Shown here: in pieces, positions 1 through 14,666 of the stretch | Layout of the letters: each line of letters starts with the position of its first letter | Position numbering within the stretch: position 1 is the first letter of the stretch | Assembly: GCF_045679555.1 (NCBI RefSeq) | Contig: NC_092091.1 | Location: forward strand, 94,322,743 to 94,386,742 | From: Salvelinus alpinus | Lineage: Eukaryota; Chordata; Actinopteri; Salmoniformes; Salmonidae | DNA: 64,000 nt | Direction: 5' to 3' | Notes under the pieces: generated by a model | What the model saw: only the letters and a program-made list of their open reading frames with translations | Database searches by the model: none | What the model was told of the DNA's origin: nothing | Program-made: the position numbers and the translations under genes

Positions 1-134
1 TGGAGACAACATCACATTCATCAGTAATACGATCCTCGATCGTCTTCCTGAATTCACCTGGAGACAACATCACATTCATCAGTAATACGATCCTCGATCG
101 TCTTCCTGAATTCACCTGGAGACAACATCACATT
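1..134. repeat. 58-bp direct repeat, 2.3 copies
   Basis: A 58-bp unit starting TGGAGACAACATCACATTCA begins at 1, 59 and 117. The third copy breaks off after about 18 bases. The first two copies are identical, so the duplication is recent or was homogenised. The array probably extends left of the window. Confidence 0.95.
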
Positions 135-389
135 TAAGACCATTTTAAAGATTTTTTACACCTTATTCCACAAATAAGTTGTAAGAAAGGTAAATCAGCT
201 TTAAGTTAACTCAGCAGAGACCAGAGGAATTTCCAGAGTTATCCCTCCCTGAGACCAGGGGGTGGTGACTCATGTCTAAAGTTTAGTAATGATGTTAGGA
301 ACAGTGGGACTTTTTGTAAAAAAAAAAAGGTCTTTATAAATGACAACATAGCTATGTATCAACCTACGTGACGTCACAGAGGGACGACC

Positions 390-426
<37 letters not shown>

Positions 427-680
427 GTTGACAGAGTTGATCATTAATTAAGTGATTTATGGCTTAATAGACAGGATTGATTTATATAGTCAATTAGAGG
501 CACATGGCGGGCGGCTCTGATCTGCATGGTTACATTATTGACTGTGGTGAAACAGGAACGCACACCCTCAAAACATACACACACCCTTAAACCACACAAA
601 CACACACACACATACACACACACAAACCACACACACACTTCCTTGCACAGCAGCGACATGTACTTTTAATACTAGAGTCA
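135..680. other. Non-coding stretch with a CA microsatellite
   Basis: No gene is recognisable here. It holds a single palindromic TGACGTCA (CRE-like) at 369-376, a short A-run near 319, a CA tract at about 391-424 and a second degenerate CA-rich stretch at about 578-640. The small open frame reading leftward through the CA-rich part is a low-complexity by-product. One CRE-like octamer with no promoter context is weak evidence for regulation. Confidence 0.6.
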
Positions 681-2405
681 CCTGGTGGGTAACAGTAGCT
701 GGAAGTGTTATTGGACTAGTCAGTTACCTGGTGGGTAACAGTAGCTGGATGTGTTATTGGACTAGTCAGTTACCTGGTGGGTAACAGTAGCTGGATGTGT
801 TGTTGGACTAGTCAGTTACCTGGTGGGTAACAGTAGCTGGATGTGGTATTGGACTAGTCAGTTACCTGGTGGGTAACAGTAGCTGGATGTGTTATTGGAC
901 TAGTCAGTTACCTGGTGGGTAACAGTAGCTGGATGTGTTATTGGACTAGTCAGTTACCTGGTGGGTAACAGTAGCTGGATGTGGTATTGGACTAGTCAGT
1001 TACCTGGTGGGTAACAGTAGCTGGATGTGTTATTGGACTAGTCAGTTACCTGGTGGGTAACAGTAGCTGGATGTGTTATTGGACTAGTCAGTTACCTGGT
1101 GGGTAACAGTAGCTGGATGTGGTATTGGACTAGTCAGTTACCTGGTGGGTAACAGTAGCTGGATGTGTTATTGGACTAGTCAGTTACCTGGTGGGTAACA
1201 GTAGCTGGATGTGGTATTGGACTAGTCAGTTACCTGGTGGGTAACAGTAGCTGGATGTGTTATTGGACTAGTCAGTTACCTGGTGGGTAACAGTAGCTGG
1301 ATGTGTTATTGGACTAGTCAGTTACCTGGTGGGTAACAGTAGCTGGATGTGGTATTGGACTAGTCAGTTACCTGGTGGGTAACAGTAGCTGGATGTGTTA
1401 TTGGACTAGTCAGTTACCTGGTGGGTAACAGTAGCTGGATGTGTTATTGGACTAGTCAGTTACCTGGTGGGTAACAGTAGCTGGATGTGTTATTGGACTA
1501 GTCAGTTATCTGGTGGGTAACAGTAGCTGGATGTGTTATTGGACTAGTCAGTTACCTGGTGGGTAACAGTAGCTGGAAGTGTTATTGGACTAGTCAGTTA
1601 CCTGGTGGTTAACAGTAGCTGGATGTGTTATTGTACTAGTCAGTTACCTGGTGGGTAACAGTAGCTGGATGTGTTATTGGACTAGTCAGTTACCTGGTGG
1701 GTAACAGTAGCTGGATGTGTTGTTGGACTAGTCAGTTACCTGGTGGGTAACAGTAGCTGGATGTGTTATTGGACTAGTCAGTTACCTGGTGGGTAACAGT
1801 AGCTGGATGTGTTGTTGGACTAGTCAGTCACCTGGTGGGTAACAGTAGCTGGATGTGTTATTGGACTAGTCAGTTACCTGGTGGATAACAGTAGCTGGAT
1901 GTGTTATTGGACTAGTCAGTCACCTGGTGGGTAACAGTAGCTGGATGTGGTATTGGACTAGTCAGTTACCTGGTGGGTAACAGTAGCTGGATGTGTTATT
2001 GGACTAGTCAGTTATCTGGTGGGTAACAGTAGCTGGATGTGTTATTGGACTAGTCAGTTACCTGGTGGGTAACAGTAGCTGGATGTGTTATTGGACTAGT
2101 CAGTTACCTGGTGGGTAACAGTAGCTGGATGTGTTATTGGACTAGTCAGTTACCTGGTGGGTAACAGTAGCTGGATGTGTTATTGGACTAGTCAGTTACC
2201 TGGTGGATAACAGTAGCTGGATGTGTTATTGGACTAGTCAGTCACCTGGTGGGTAACAGTAGCTGGATGTGTTATTGGACTAGTCAGTTACCTGGTGGGT
2301 AACAGTAGCTGGATGTGTTATTGGACTAGTCAGTTACCTGGTGGGTAACAGTAGCTGGATGTGTTATTGGACTAGTCAGTCACCTGGTGGGTAACAGTAG
2401 CTGGA
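681..2405. repeat. 46-bp minisatellite, about 37.5 copies
   Basis: The unit begins CCTGGTGGGTAACAGTAGCT and ends GGACTAGTCAGTTA. Copies differ at a few recurrent positions (TGTTATT/TGTTGTT/TGGTATT, GTTACC/GTCACC/GTTATC). Across each unit border GTTACC-TGGTG-GGTAAC forms a 6-bp inverted repeat with a 5-base loop, so every unit can fold as a small hairpin. Just after the array a 16-bp segment (GGAACGCTGGGTTAAA) occurs twice, near 2403 and 2438. Confidence 0.97.
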
Positions 2406-2590
2406 ACGCTGGGTTAAAGACCCCAGGACAGAGGGAGGGAACGCTGGGTTAAAACTAGCTGGAGTTTTTCCTGATGGGGATGAACTCCTGTTCTGACAGA
2501 AAAGGCCTGTAGTAGTATAACTGAGTCCTTTAATACTGAAACACTGTTGAAACACAATACACTAACTCACTCTTGGGACGGATGACGTTA

Positions 2591-3020
<430 letters not shown>

Positions 3021-6000
3021 ATGGAAAGGGAGAGAGAAATGGACAGAGGAAGAGAGAGAGATGGAGGGAGGAAGAGAGAGAGATGGAGGGAGGAAGAGAG
3101 AGAGATGGAGGGAGGAAGAGAGAGAGGTGGAGGGAGGAAGAGAGAGAGATGGAGGGAGGAAGAGAGAGAGGTGGAGGGAGGAAGAGAGAGAGATGGAGGG
3201 AGGAAGAGAGAGAGATGGAGGGAGGAAGAGAGAGAGATGGAGGGAGGAAGAGAGAGAGATGGAGAGAGGGCGAGAGAGAGATGGAGGGAGGAAGAGAGAG
3301 AGAGAGAGGGAGGAAGAGAGAGAGAGAGAGGGAGGAAGAGAGAGAGATGGAGGGAGGAAGAGAGAGAGATGGAGGGAGGAAGAGAGAGAGAGAGATGGAG
3401 GAAGAGAGAGAGATGGAGGGAGGGAGGGAGGGAGGGAGGAAGAGCGAGAGATGGAGGGAGGAAGAGAGAGAGATGGAGGGAGGAAGAGAGAGAGAGAGAT
3501 GGAGGAAGAGAAGAGAGATGGAGGGAGGAAGAGCGAGAGATGGAGGGAGGAAGAGAGAGAGATGGAGGGAGGAAGAGAGAGAGATGGAGGGAGGAAGAGA
3601 GAGAGATGGAGGGAGGAAGAGAGAGATGGAGGGAGGAAGAGAGAGAGATGGAGGGAAGAAGAGAGAGAGATGGAGGGAGGAAGAGAGAGAGATGGAGGGA
3701 GGAAGAGAGAGAGATGGAGGGAGGAAGAGCGAGAGATGGAGGGAGGAAGAGCGAGAGATGGAGGGAGGAAGAGAGAGAGATGGAGGGAGGAAGAGAGAGA
3801 GGTGGAGGGAGGAAGAGAGAGAGGTGGAGGGAGGAAGAGAGAGAGATGGAAGGAGGAAGAGCGAGAGATGGAGGGAGGAAGAGCGAGAGATGGAGGGAGG
3901 AAGAGCGAGAGATGGAGGGAGGAAGAGAGAGAGATGGAGGGAGGAAGAGCGAGAGATGGAGGGAGGAAGAGCGAGATGGAGGGAGGAAGAGCGAGAGATG
4001 GAGGGAGGAAGAGAGAGAGATGGAGGGAGGAAGAGAGAGAGATGGAGGGAGGAAGAGAGAGAGGTGGAGGGAGGAAGAGAGAGAGATGGAGGGAGGAAGA
4101 GAGAGAGATGGAGGGAGGAAGAGAGAGAGATGGAGGGAGGAAGAGAGAGAGATGGAGGGAGGAAGAGAGAGAGATGGAGGGAGGAAGAGAGAGAGATGGA
4201 GAGAGGGCGAGAGAGAGATGGAGGGAGGAAGAGAGAGAGAGAGAGGGAGGAAGAGAGAGAGAGAGAGGGAGGAAGAGAGAGAGATGGAGGGAGGAAGAGA
4301 GAGAGATGGAGGGAGGGAGGGAGGGAGGGAGGAAGAGCGAGAGATGGAGGGAGGAAGAGAGAGAGATGGAGGGAGGAAGAGAGAGAGAGAGATGGAGGAA
4401 GAGAGAGAGATGGAGGGAGGGAGGGAGGGAGGGAGGAAGAGCGAGAGATGGAGGGAGGAAGAGAGAGAGATGGAGGGAGGAAGAGAGAGAGAGAGATGGA
4501 GGAAGAGAGAGAGATGGAGGGAGGAAGAGCGAGAGATGGAGGGAGGAAGAGAGAGAGATGGAGGGAGGAAGAGAGAGAGATGGAGGGAGGAAGAGAGAGA
4601 GATGGAGGGAGGAAGAGAGAGAGATGGAGGGAGGAAGAGAGAGAGATGGAGGGAAGAAGAGAGAGAGATGGAGGGAGGAAGAGAGAGAGATGGAGGGAGG
4701 AAGAGAGAGAGATGGAGGGAGGAAGAGCGAGAGATGGAGGGAGGAAGAGCGAGAGATGGAGGGAGGAAGAGCGAGAGATGGAGGGAGGAAGAGAGAGAGA
4801 TGGAGGGAGGAAGAGAGAGAGATGGAGGGAGGAAGAGAGAGAGGTGGAGGGAGGAAGAGAGAGAGGTGGAGGGAGGAAGAGAGAGAGATGGAAGGAGGAA
4901 GAGCGAGAGATGGAGGGAGGAAGAGCGAGAGATGGAGGGAGGAAGAGAGAGAGATGGAGGGAGGAAGAGAGAGAGATGGAGGGAGGAAGAGAGAGAGATG
5001 GAGGGAGGAAGAGAGAGAGATGGAGAGAGGGCGAGAGAGAGATGGAGGGAGGAAGAGAGAGAGAGAGAGGGAGGAAGAGAGAGAGAGAGAGGGAGGAAGA
5101 GAGAGAGATGGAGGGAGGAAGAGAGAGAGATGGAGGGAGGGAGGGAGGGAGGGAGGAAGAGCGAGAGATGGAGGGAGGAAGAGAGAGAGATGGAGGGAGG
5201 AAGAGAGAGAGATGGAGGGAGGAAGAGAGAGAGAGAGATGGAGGAAGAGAGAGAGATGGAGGGAGGGAGGGAGGGAGGGAGGAAGAGCGAGAGATGGAGG
5301 GAGGAAGAGAGAGAGATGGAGGGAGGAAGAGAGAGAGAGAGATGGAGGAAGAGAGAGAGATGGAGGGAGGAAGAGAGAGAGATGGAGGGAGGAAGAGCGA
5401 GAGATGGAGGGAGGAAGAGAGAGAGATGGAGGGAGGAAGAGAGAGAGATGGAGGGAGGAAGAGAGAGAGATGGAGGGAGGAAGAGAGAGAGATGGAGGGA
5501 GGAAGAGAGAGAGATGGAGGGAGGAAGAGAGAGAGATGGAGGGAAGAAGAGAGAGAGATGGAGGGAGGAAGAGAGAGAGATGGAGGGAGGAAGAGAGAGA
5601 GATGGAGGGAGGAAGAGCGAGAGATGGAGGGAGGAAGAGCGAGAGATGGAGGGAGGAAGAGCGAGAGATGGAGGGAGGAAGAGAGAGAGATGGAGGGAGG
5701 AAGAGAGAGAGATGGAGGGAGGAAGAGAGAGAGGTGGAGGGAGGAAGAGAGAGAGGTGGAGGGAGGAAGAGAGAGAGATGGAAGGAGGAAGAGCGAGAGA
5801 TGGAGGGAGGAAGAGCGAGAGATGGAGGGAGGAAGAGAGAGAGATGGAGGGAGGAAGAGAGAGAGATGGAGGGAGGAAGAGAGAGAGATGGAGGGAGGAA
5901 GAGAGAGAGATGGAGAGAGGGCGAGAGAGAGATGGAGGGAGGAAGAGAGAGAGAGAGAGGGAGGAAGAGAGAGAGAGAGAGGGAGGAAGAGAGAGAGATG

Positions 6001-9000
6001 GAGGGAGGAAGAGAGAGAGATGGAGGGAGGGAGGGAGGGAGGGAGGAAGAGCGAGAGATGGAGGGAGGAAGAGAGAGAGATGGAGGGAGGAAGAGAGAGA
6101 GAGAGATGGAGGAAGAGAGAGAGATGGAGGGAGGGAGGGAGGGAGGGAGGAAGAGCGAGAGATGGAGGGAGGAAGAGAGAGAGATGGAGGGAGGAAGAGA
6201 GAGAGAGAGATGGAGGAAGAGAGAGAATTGGAGGGAGGAAGAGAGAGAGATGGAGGGAGGAAGAGCGAGAGATGGAGGGAGGAAGAGAGAGAGATGGAGG
6301 GAGGAAGAGAGAGAGATGGAGGGAGGAAGAGAGAGAGATGGAGGGAGGAAGAGAGAGAGATGGAGGGAGGAAGAGAGAGAGATGGAGGGAAGAAGAGAGA
6401 GAGATGGAGGGAGGAAGAGAGAGAGATGGAGGGAGGAAGAGAGAGAGATGGAGGGAGGAAGAGCGAGAGATGGAGGGAGGAAGAGCGAGAGATGGAGGGA
6501 GGAAGAGAGAGAGATGGAGGGAGGAAGAGAGAGAGATGGAGGGAGGAAGAGAGAGAGGTGGAGGGAGGAAGAGAGAGAGGTGGAGGGAGGAAGAGAGAGA
6601 GATGGAAGGAGGAAGAGCGAGAGATGGAGGGAGGAAGAGCGAGAGATGGAGGGAGGAAGAGCGAGAGATGGAGGGAGGAAGAGAGAGAGATGGAGGGAGG
6701 AAGAGCGAGAGATGGAGGGAGGAAGAGCGAGATGGAGGGAGGAAGAGAGAGATGGAGGGAGGAAGAGCGAGAGATGGAGGGAGGAAGAGCGAGAGATGGA
6801 GGGAGGAAGAGCGAGAGATGGAGGGAGGAAGAGCGAGAGATGGAGGGAGGAAGAGCGAGAGATGGAGGGAGGAAGAGAGAGATGGAGGGAGGAAGAGAGA
6901 GAGATGGAGGAAGAGAGAGAGATGGAGGGAGGAAGAGAGAGAGATGGAGGGAGGAAGAGCGAGAGATGGAGGGAGGAAGAGCGAGAGATGGAGGGAGGAA
7001 GAGCGAGAGATGGAGGGAGGAAGAGAGAGAGATGGAGGGAGGAAGAGAGAGAGATGGAGGGAGGAAGAGAGAGAGATGGAGGGAGGAAGAGAGAGAGATG
7101 GAGGGACGAAGAGAGAGAGATGGAGGGAGGAAGAGCGAGAGATGGAGGGAGGAAGAGAGAGAGATGGAGGGAGGAAGAGAGAGAGATGGAGGGAGGAAGA
7201 GAGAGAGGTGGAGGGAGGAAGAGAGAGAGATGGAAGGAGGAAGAGCGAGAGATGGAGGGAGGAAGAGCGAGAGATGGAGGGAGGAAGAGCGAGAGATGGA
7301 GGGAGGAAGAGCGAGAGATGGAGGGAGGAAGAGCGAGAGATGGAGGGAGGAAGAGCGAGAGATGGAGGGAGGAAGAGCGAGAGATGGAGGGAGGAAGAGC
7401 GAGAGATGGAGGGAGGAAGAGCGAGAGATGGAGGGAGGAAGAGAGAGAGATGGAGGGAGGAAGAGAGAGAGATGGAGGGAGGAAGAGCGAGAGATGGAGG
7501 GAGGAAGAGAGAGAGATGGAGGGAGGAAGAGCGAGAGATGGAGGGAGGAAGAGCGAGATGGAGGGAGGAAGAGAGAGATGGAGGGAGGAAGAGCGAGAGA
7601 TGGAGGGAGGAAGAGCGAGAGATGGAGGGAGGAAGAGCGAGAGATGGAGGGAGGAAGAGCGAGAGATGGAGGGAGGAAGAGCGAGAGATGGAGGGAGGAA
7701 GAGCGAGAGATGGAGGGAGGAAGAGAGAGATGGAGGGAGGAAGAGAGAGAGATGGAGGAAGAGAGAGAGATGGAGGGAGGAAGAGAGAGAGATGGAGGGA
7801 GGAAGAGCGAGAGATGGAGGGAGGAAGAGCGAGAGATGGAGGGAGGAAGAGCGAGAGATGGAGGGAGGAAGAGAGAGAGATGGAGGGAGGAAGAGAGAGA
7901 GATGGAGGGAGGAAGAGAGAGAGATGGAGGGAGGAAGAGAGAGAGATGGAGGGAGGAAGAGAGAGAGATGGAGGGAGGAAGAGAGAGAGATGGAGGGAGG
8001 AAGAGCGAGGGATGGAGGGAGGAAGAGCGAGAGATGGAGGGAGGAAGAGAGAGAGATGGAGGGAGGAAGAGCGAGAGATGGAGGGAGGAAGAGAGAGATG
8101 GAGGGAGGAAGAGAGAGAGATGGAGGGAGGAAGAGCGAGAGATGGAGGGAGGAAGAGCGAGAGATGGAGGGAGGAAGAGCGAGAGATGGAGGGAGGAAGA
8201 GCGAGAGATGGAGGGAGGAAGAGAGAGAGATGGAGGGAGGAAGAGAGAGAGATGGAGGGAGGAAGAGAGAGAGATGGAGGGAGGAAGAGAGAGAGATGGA
8301 GAGAGAGATGGAGGGAGGGAGGAAGAGAGAGAGATGGAGGGACGAAGAGAGAGAGATGGAGGGAGGAAGAGAGAGAGATGGAGGGAGGAAGAGAGAGAGA
8401 TGGAGGGAGGAAGATGGAGGGAGGAAGAGCGAGAGATGGAGGGAGGAAGAGCGAGAGATGGAGGGAGGAAGAGAGAGAGATGGAGGGAGGAAGAGCGAGA
8501 GATGGAGGGAGGAAGAGAGAGAGATGGAGGGAGGAAGAGAGAGAGATGGAGGGAGGAAGAGAGAGAGATGGAGGGAGGAAGAGAGAGAGATGGAGGGAGG
8601 AAGAGAGAGAGAGAGAGAGATGGAGGGAGGAAGAGAGAGAGAGAGAGATGGAGGGAGGAAGAGAGAGAGAGAGAGATGGAGGGAGGAAGAGAGAGAGAGA
8701 GATGGAGGGAGGAAGAGAGAGAGATGGAGGGAGGAAGAGAGAGAGATGGAGGGAGGAAGAGAGAGAGAGAGAGATGGAGGGAGGAAGAGAGAGAGAGAGA
8801 GATGGAGGGAGAAAGAGAGAGAGAGAGAGAGGGAGGGAGGAAGAGAGAGAGAGAGAGATGGAGGGAGGAAGAGAGAGAGAGAGAGATGGAGGGAGGAAGA
8901 GAGAGAGAGAGATGGAGGGAGGAAGAGAGAGAGAGAGAGATGGAGGGAGGAAGAGAGAGAGATGGAGGGAGGAAGAGAGAGAGATGGAGGGGGGAAGAGC

Positions 9001-10577
9001 GAGAGATGGAGGGAGGAAGAGCGAGAGATGGAGGGAGGAAGAGCGAGAGATGGAGGGAGGAAGAGAGAGGAAGAGAGAGAGGTGGAGGGAGGAAGAGAGA
9101 GAGGTGGAGGGAGGAAGAGCGAGAGATGGAGGGAGGAAGAGAGAGAGATGGAGGGAGGAAGAGCGAGAGATGGAGGGAGGAAGAGCGAGAGATGGAGGGA
9201 GGAAGAGCGAGAGATGGAGGGAGGAAGAGCGATGGAGGGAGGAAGAGCGAGATGGAGGGAGGAAGAGAGAGATGGAGGGAGGAAGAGCGAGAGATGGAGG
9301 GAGGAAGAGAGAGAGATGGAGGGAGGAAGAGAGAGAGATGGAGGGAGGAAGAGAGAGAGATGGAGGGAGGAAGAGAGAGAGATGGAGGGAGGAAGAGCGA
9401 GAGATGGAGGGAGGAAGAGCGAGAGATGGAGGGAGGAAGAGCGAGAGATGGAGGAAGAGAGAGAGATGGAGGGAGGGAGGAAGAGAGAGAGATGGAGGGA
9501 GGGAGGAGAGAGAGAGAGATGGAGGGAGGGAGGAAGAGAGAGAGATGGAGGGAGGGAGGAAGAGAGAGAGATGGAGGGAGGAAGAGAGAGAGATGGAGGG
9601 AGGAAGAGCGAGAGATGGAGGGAGGAAGAGCGAGAGATGGAGGGAGGAAGAGCGAGAGATGGAGGGAGGAAGAGCGAGAGATGGAGGAAGAGCGAGATAT
9701 GGAGGGAGGAAGAGCGAGAGATGGAGGGAGGAAGAGCGAGAGATGGAGGGAGGAAGAGAGAGAGATGGAGGGAGGAAGAGAGAGAGAGAGATGGAGGGAG
9801 GAAGAGAGAGAGAGAGATGGAGGGAGGAAGAGAGAGAGATGGAGGGGGAAGAGAGAGATGGAGGGAGGAAGAGAGAGAGAGAGAGATGGAGGGAGGAAGA
9901 GAGAGTGAGAGAGATGGAGGGAGGAAGAGAGAGAGAGAGATGGAGGGAGGAAGAGAGAGAGAGAGAGATGGAGGGAGGAAGAGAGAGAGAGAGATGGAGG
10001 GAGGAAGAGAGAGAGATGGAGGGAGGAAGAGAGAGAGAGAGAGATGGAGGGAGGAAGAGAGAGAGAGAGAGATGGAGGGAGGAAGAGAGAGAGAGAGATG
10101 GAGGGAGGAAGAGAGAGAGAGAGAGATGGAGGGAGGAAGAGAGAGAGATGGAGGGAGGAAGAGAGAGAGATGGAGGGAGGAAGAGAGAGAGATGGAGGGA
10201 GGAAGAGAGAGAGATGGAGGGAGGAAGAGAGAGAGAGATGGAGGGAGGAAGAGAGAGAGAGATGGGGGGAGGAAGAGAGAGAGAGAGATGGAGGGACGAA
10301 GAGAGAGAGGGGGAGGAAGAGAGAGAGAGAGGGGGAGGAAGAGAGAGAGAGAGAGAGATGGAGGGAGGAAGAGAGAGAGAGAGAGAGATAGATGTAGGGA
10401 GGAAGAGAGAGAGAGAGAGATGGAGGGAGGAAGAGAGAGAGAGATGGAGGGAGGAAGAGAGAGAGAGATGGAGGGAGGAAGAGAGAGAGATGGAGGGAGG
10501 AAGAGAGAGAGAGAGAGAGATGGAGGGACGAAGAGAGAGAGGGGGAGGAAGAGAGAGAGAGAGAGATGGAGGGAGGA

Positions 10578-10608
<31 letters not shown>

Positions 10609-11297
10609 AAGAGAGAGAGAGAGAGAGATGGAGGGAGGAAGATAGAGAGAGAGATGGAGGGAGGGAGAGAGAGAGAGAGAGAGATGGAGGGAGGAAGAGA
10701 GAGAGAGAGATGGAGGGAGGAAGAGAGAGAGAGAGATGGAGGGAGGAAGAGAGAGAGAGATGGAGGGAGGAAGAGAGATGGAGGGAGGAAGAGAGATGGA
10801 GGGAGGAAGAGAGAGAGAGAGAGATGGAGGGAGGAAGAGAGAGAGAGAGAGAGATGGAGGGAGGAAGAGAGAGAGAGAGATGGAGGGAGGAAGAGAGAGA
10901 GAGAGAGAGATGGAGGGAGGAAGAGAGAGAGAGAGAGTTGGAGGGAGGAAGAGAGAGGGAGATGGAGGGAGGAAGAGAGAGGGAGAGAGAGAGAGATGGA
11001 GGGAGGAAGAGAGAGAGATGGAGGGAGGAAGAGAAAGGGAGAGAGATGGAGGGAGGAAGAGAGAGAGAGAGAGAGAGAGATGGAGGGAGAAAGAGAGAGA
11101 GAGAGAGAGAGAGATGGAGGGAGGAAGAGAGAGAGAGAGAGATGGAGGGAGGGAGAGATGGAGGGAGGAAGAGAGAGAGAGATGGAGGGAGGAAGAGAGA
11201 GAGAGAGAGATGGAGGGAGGAAGAGAGAGAGAGAGAGAGATGGAGGGAGGAAGAGGGAGAGAGAGAGATGGAGGGAGGAAGAGAGAGAGAGAGAGAT
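3021..11297. repeat. 8.3-kb polypurine array, 22-bp unit
   Basis: The basic unit contains GATGGAGGGAGGAAGAG followed by a GA run. The + strand is nearly all purine, broken only by one T per unit and the C of a GCGAGAG variant. Rare variants recur at long intervals. A GGAGAGAGGGCG variant starts at 3261, 4198, 5022 and 5912, and a TGGAAGG variant lies near 3847, 4889, 5779, 6603 and 7231. Spacings of 824 and 890 bp recur and differ by 66 bp, which is three units, so the array has a higher-order structure. After about 8.6 kb the GA runs lengthen and the order decays. Frames of more than 2000 codons exist on both strands because neither strand of the unit carries a stop; they are not genes. Confidence 0.97.
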
Positions 11298-11411
11298 GGA
11301 TGCATGAACAGAGAACAAGGGTGTGGAGTTTGTAAAGGTCAGCTTTGGCTGGAGGAGATGTGACACACACACACAAACACAGGTACACAATGTACACTAC
11401 AGAGACTGCAT
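11298..11411. other. Unique spacer with short CA run
   Basis: About 110 bp separate the 22-bp and 54-bp arrays. A short CACACA run lies at about 11362-11374. No coding or RNA signature is visible. Confidence 0.5.
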
Positions 11412-14479
<3,068 letters not shown>

Positions 14480-14551
14480 CCAAAGCTGTATTAAACTCAG
14501 TAGTATAATTAAACAATAAAACATGAGATTGTGAATCACACACATGGCTAA

Positions 14552-14656
14552 CGGGGACCTAGTCAGTTGCACAACTGAATAATTTCAACCGAAATGTAGC
14601 TTTCGTATTTAACCATGAATCAGAGAGGTGAGGCGCAGTTCCATAATCAATATCCA
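14552..14656 (+). mobile_element. Interspersed repeat fragment, salmonid type
   Basis: The stretch contains GACCTAGTCAGTTGCACAAC, a degenerate middle, and GAATCAGAGAGGTGAGG. From memory this matches a very common dispersed repeat of salmonid genomes, here internally shortened and diverged. No terminal repeats are visible. This is recognition of a family, not the result of a search. Confidence 0.6.
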
Positions 14657-14666
14657 GTTGTATTAC

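Noticed and set aside
369..376. CRE site TGACGTCA as a promoter element
   Set aside because: It is a single octamer without TATA, CpG island or transcript start evidence; listed only within the spacer description.
667..2405. A CRISPR-like array
   Set aside because: Units are contiguous with no unique spacers, in a vertebrate genome context. The same holds for all other arrays in the window.
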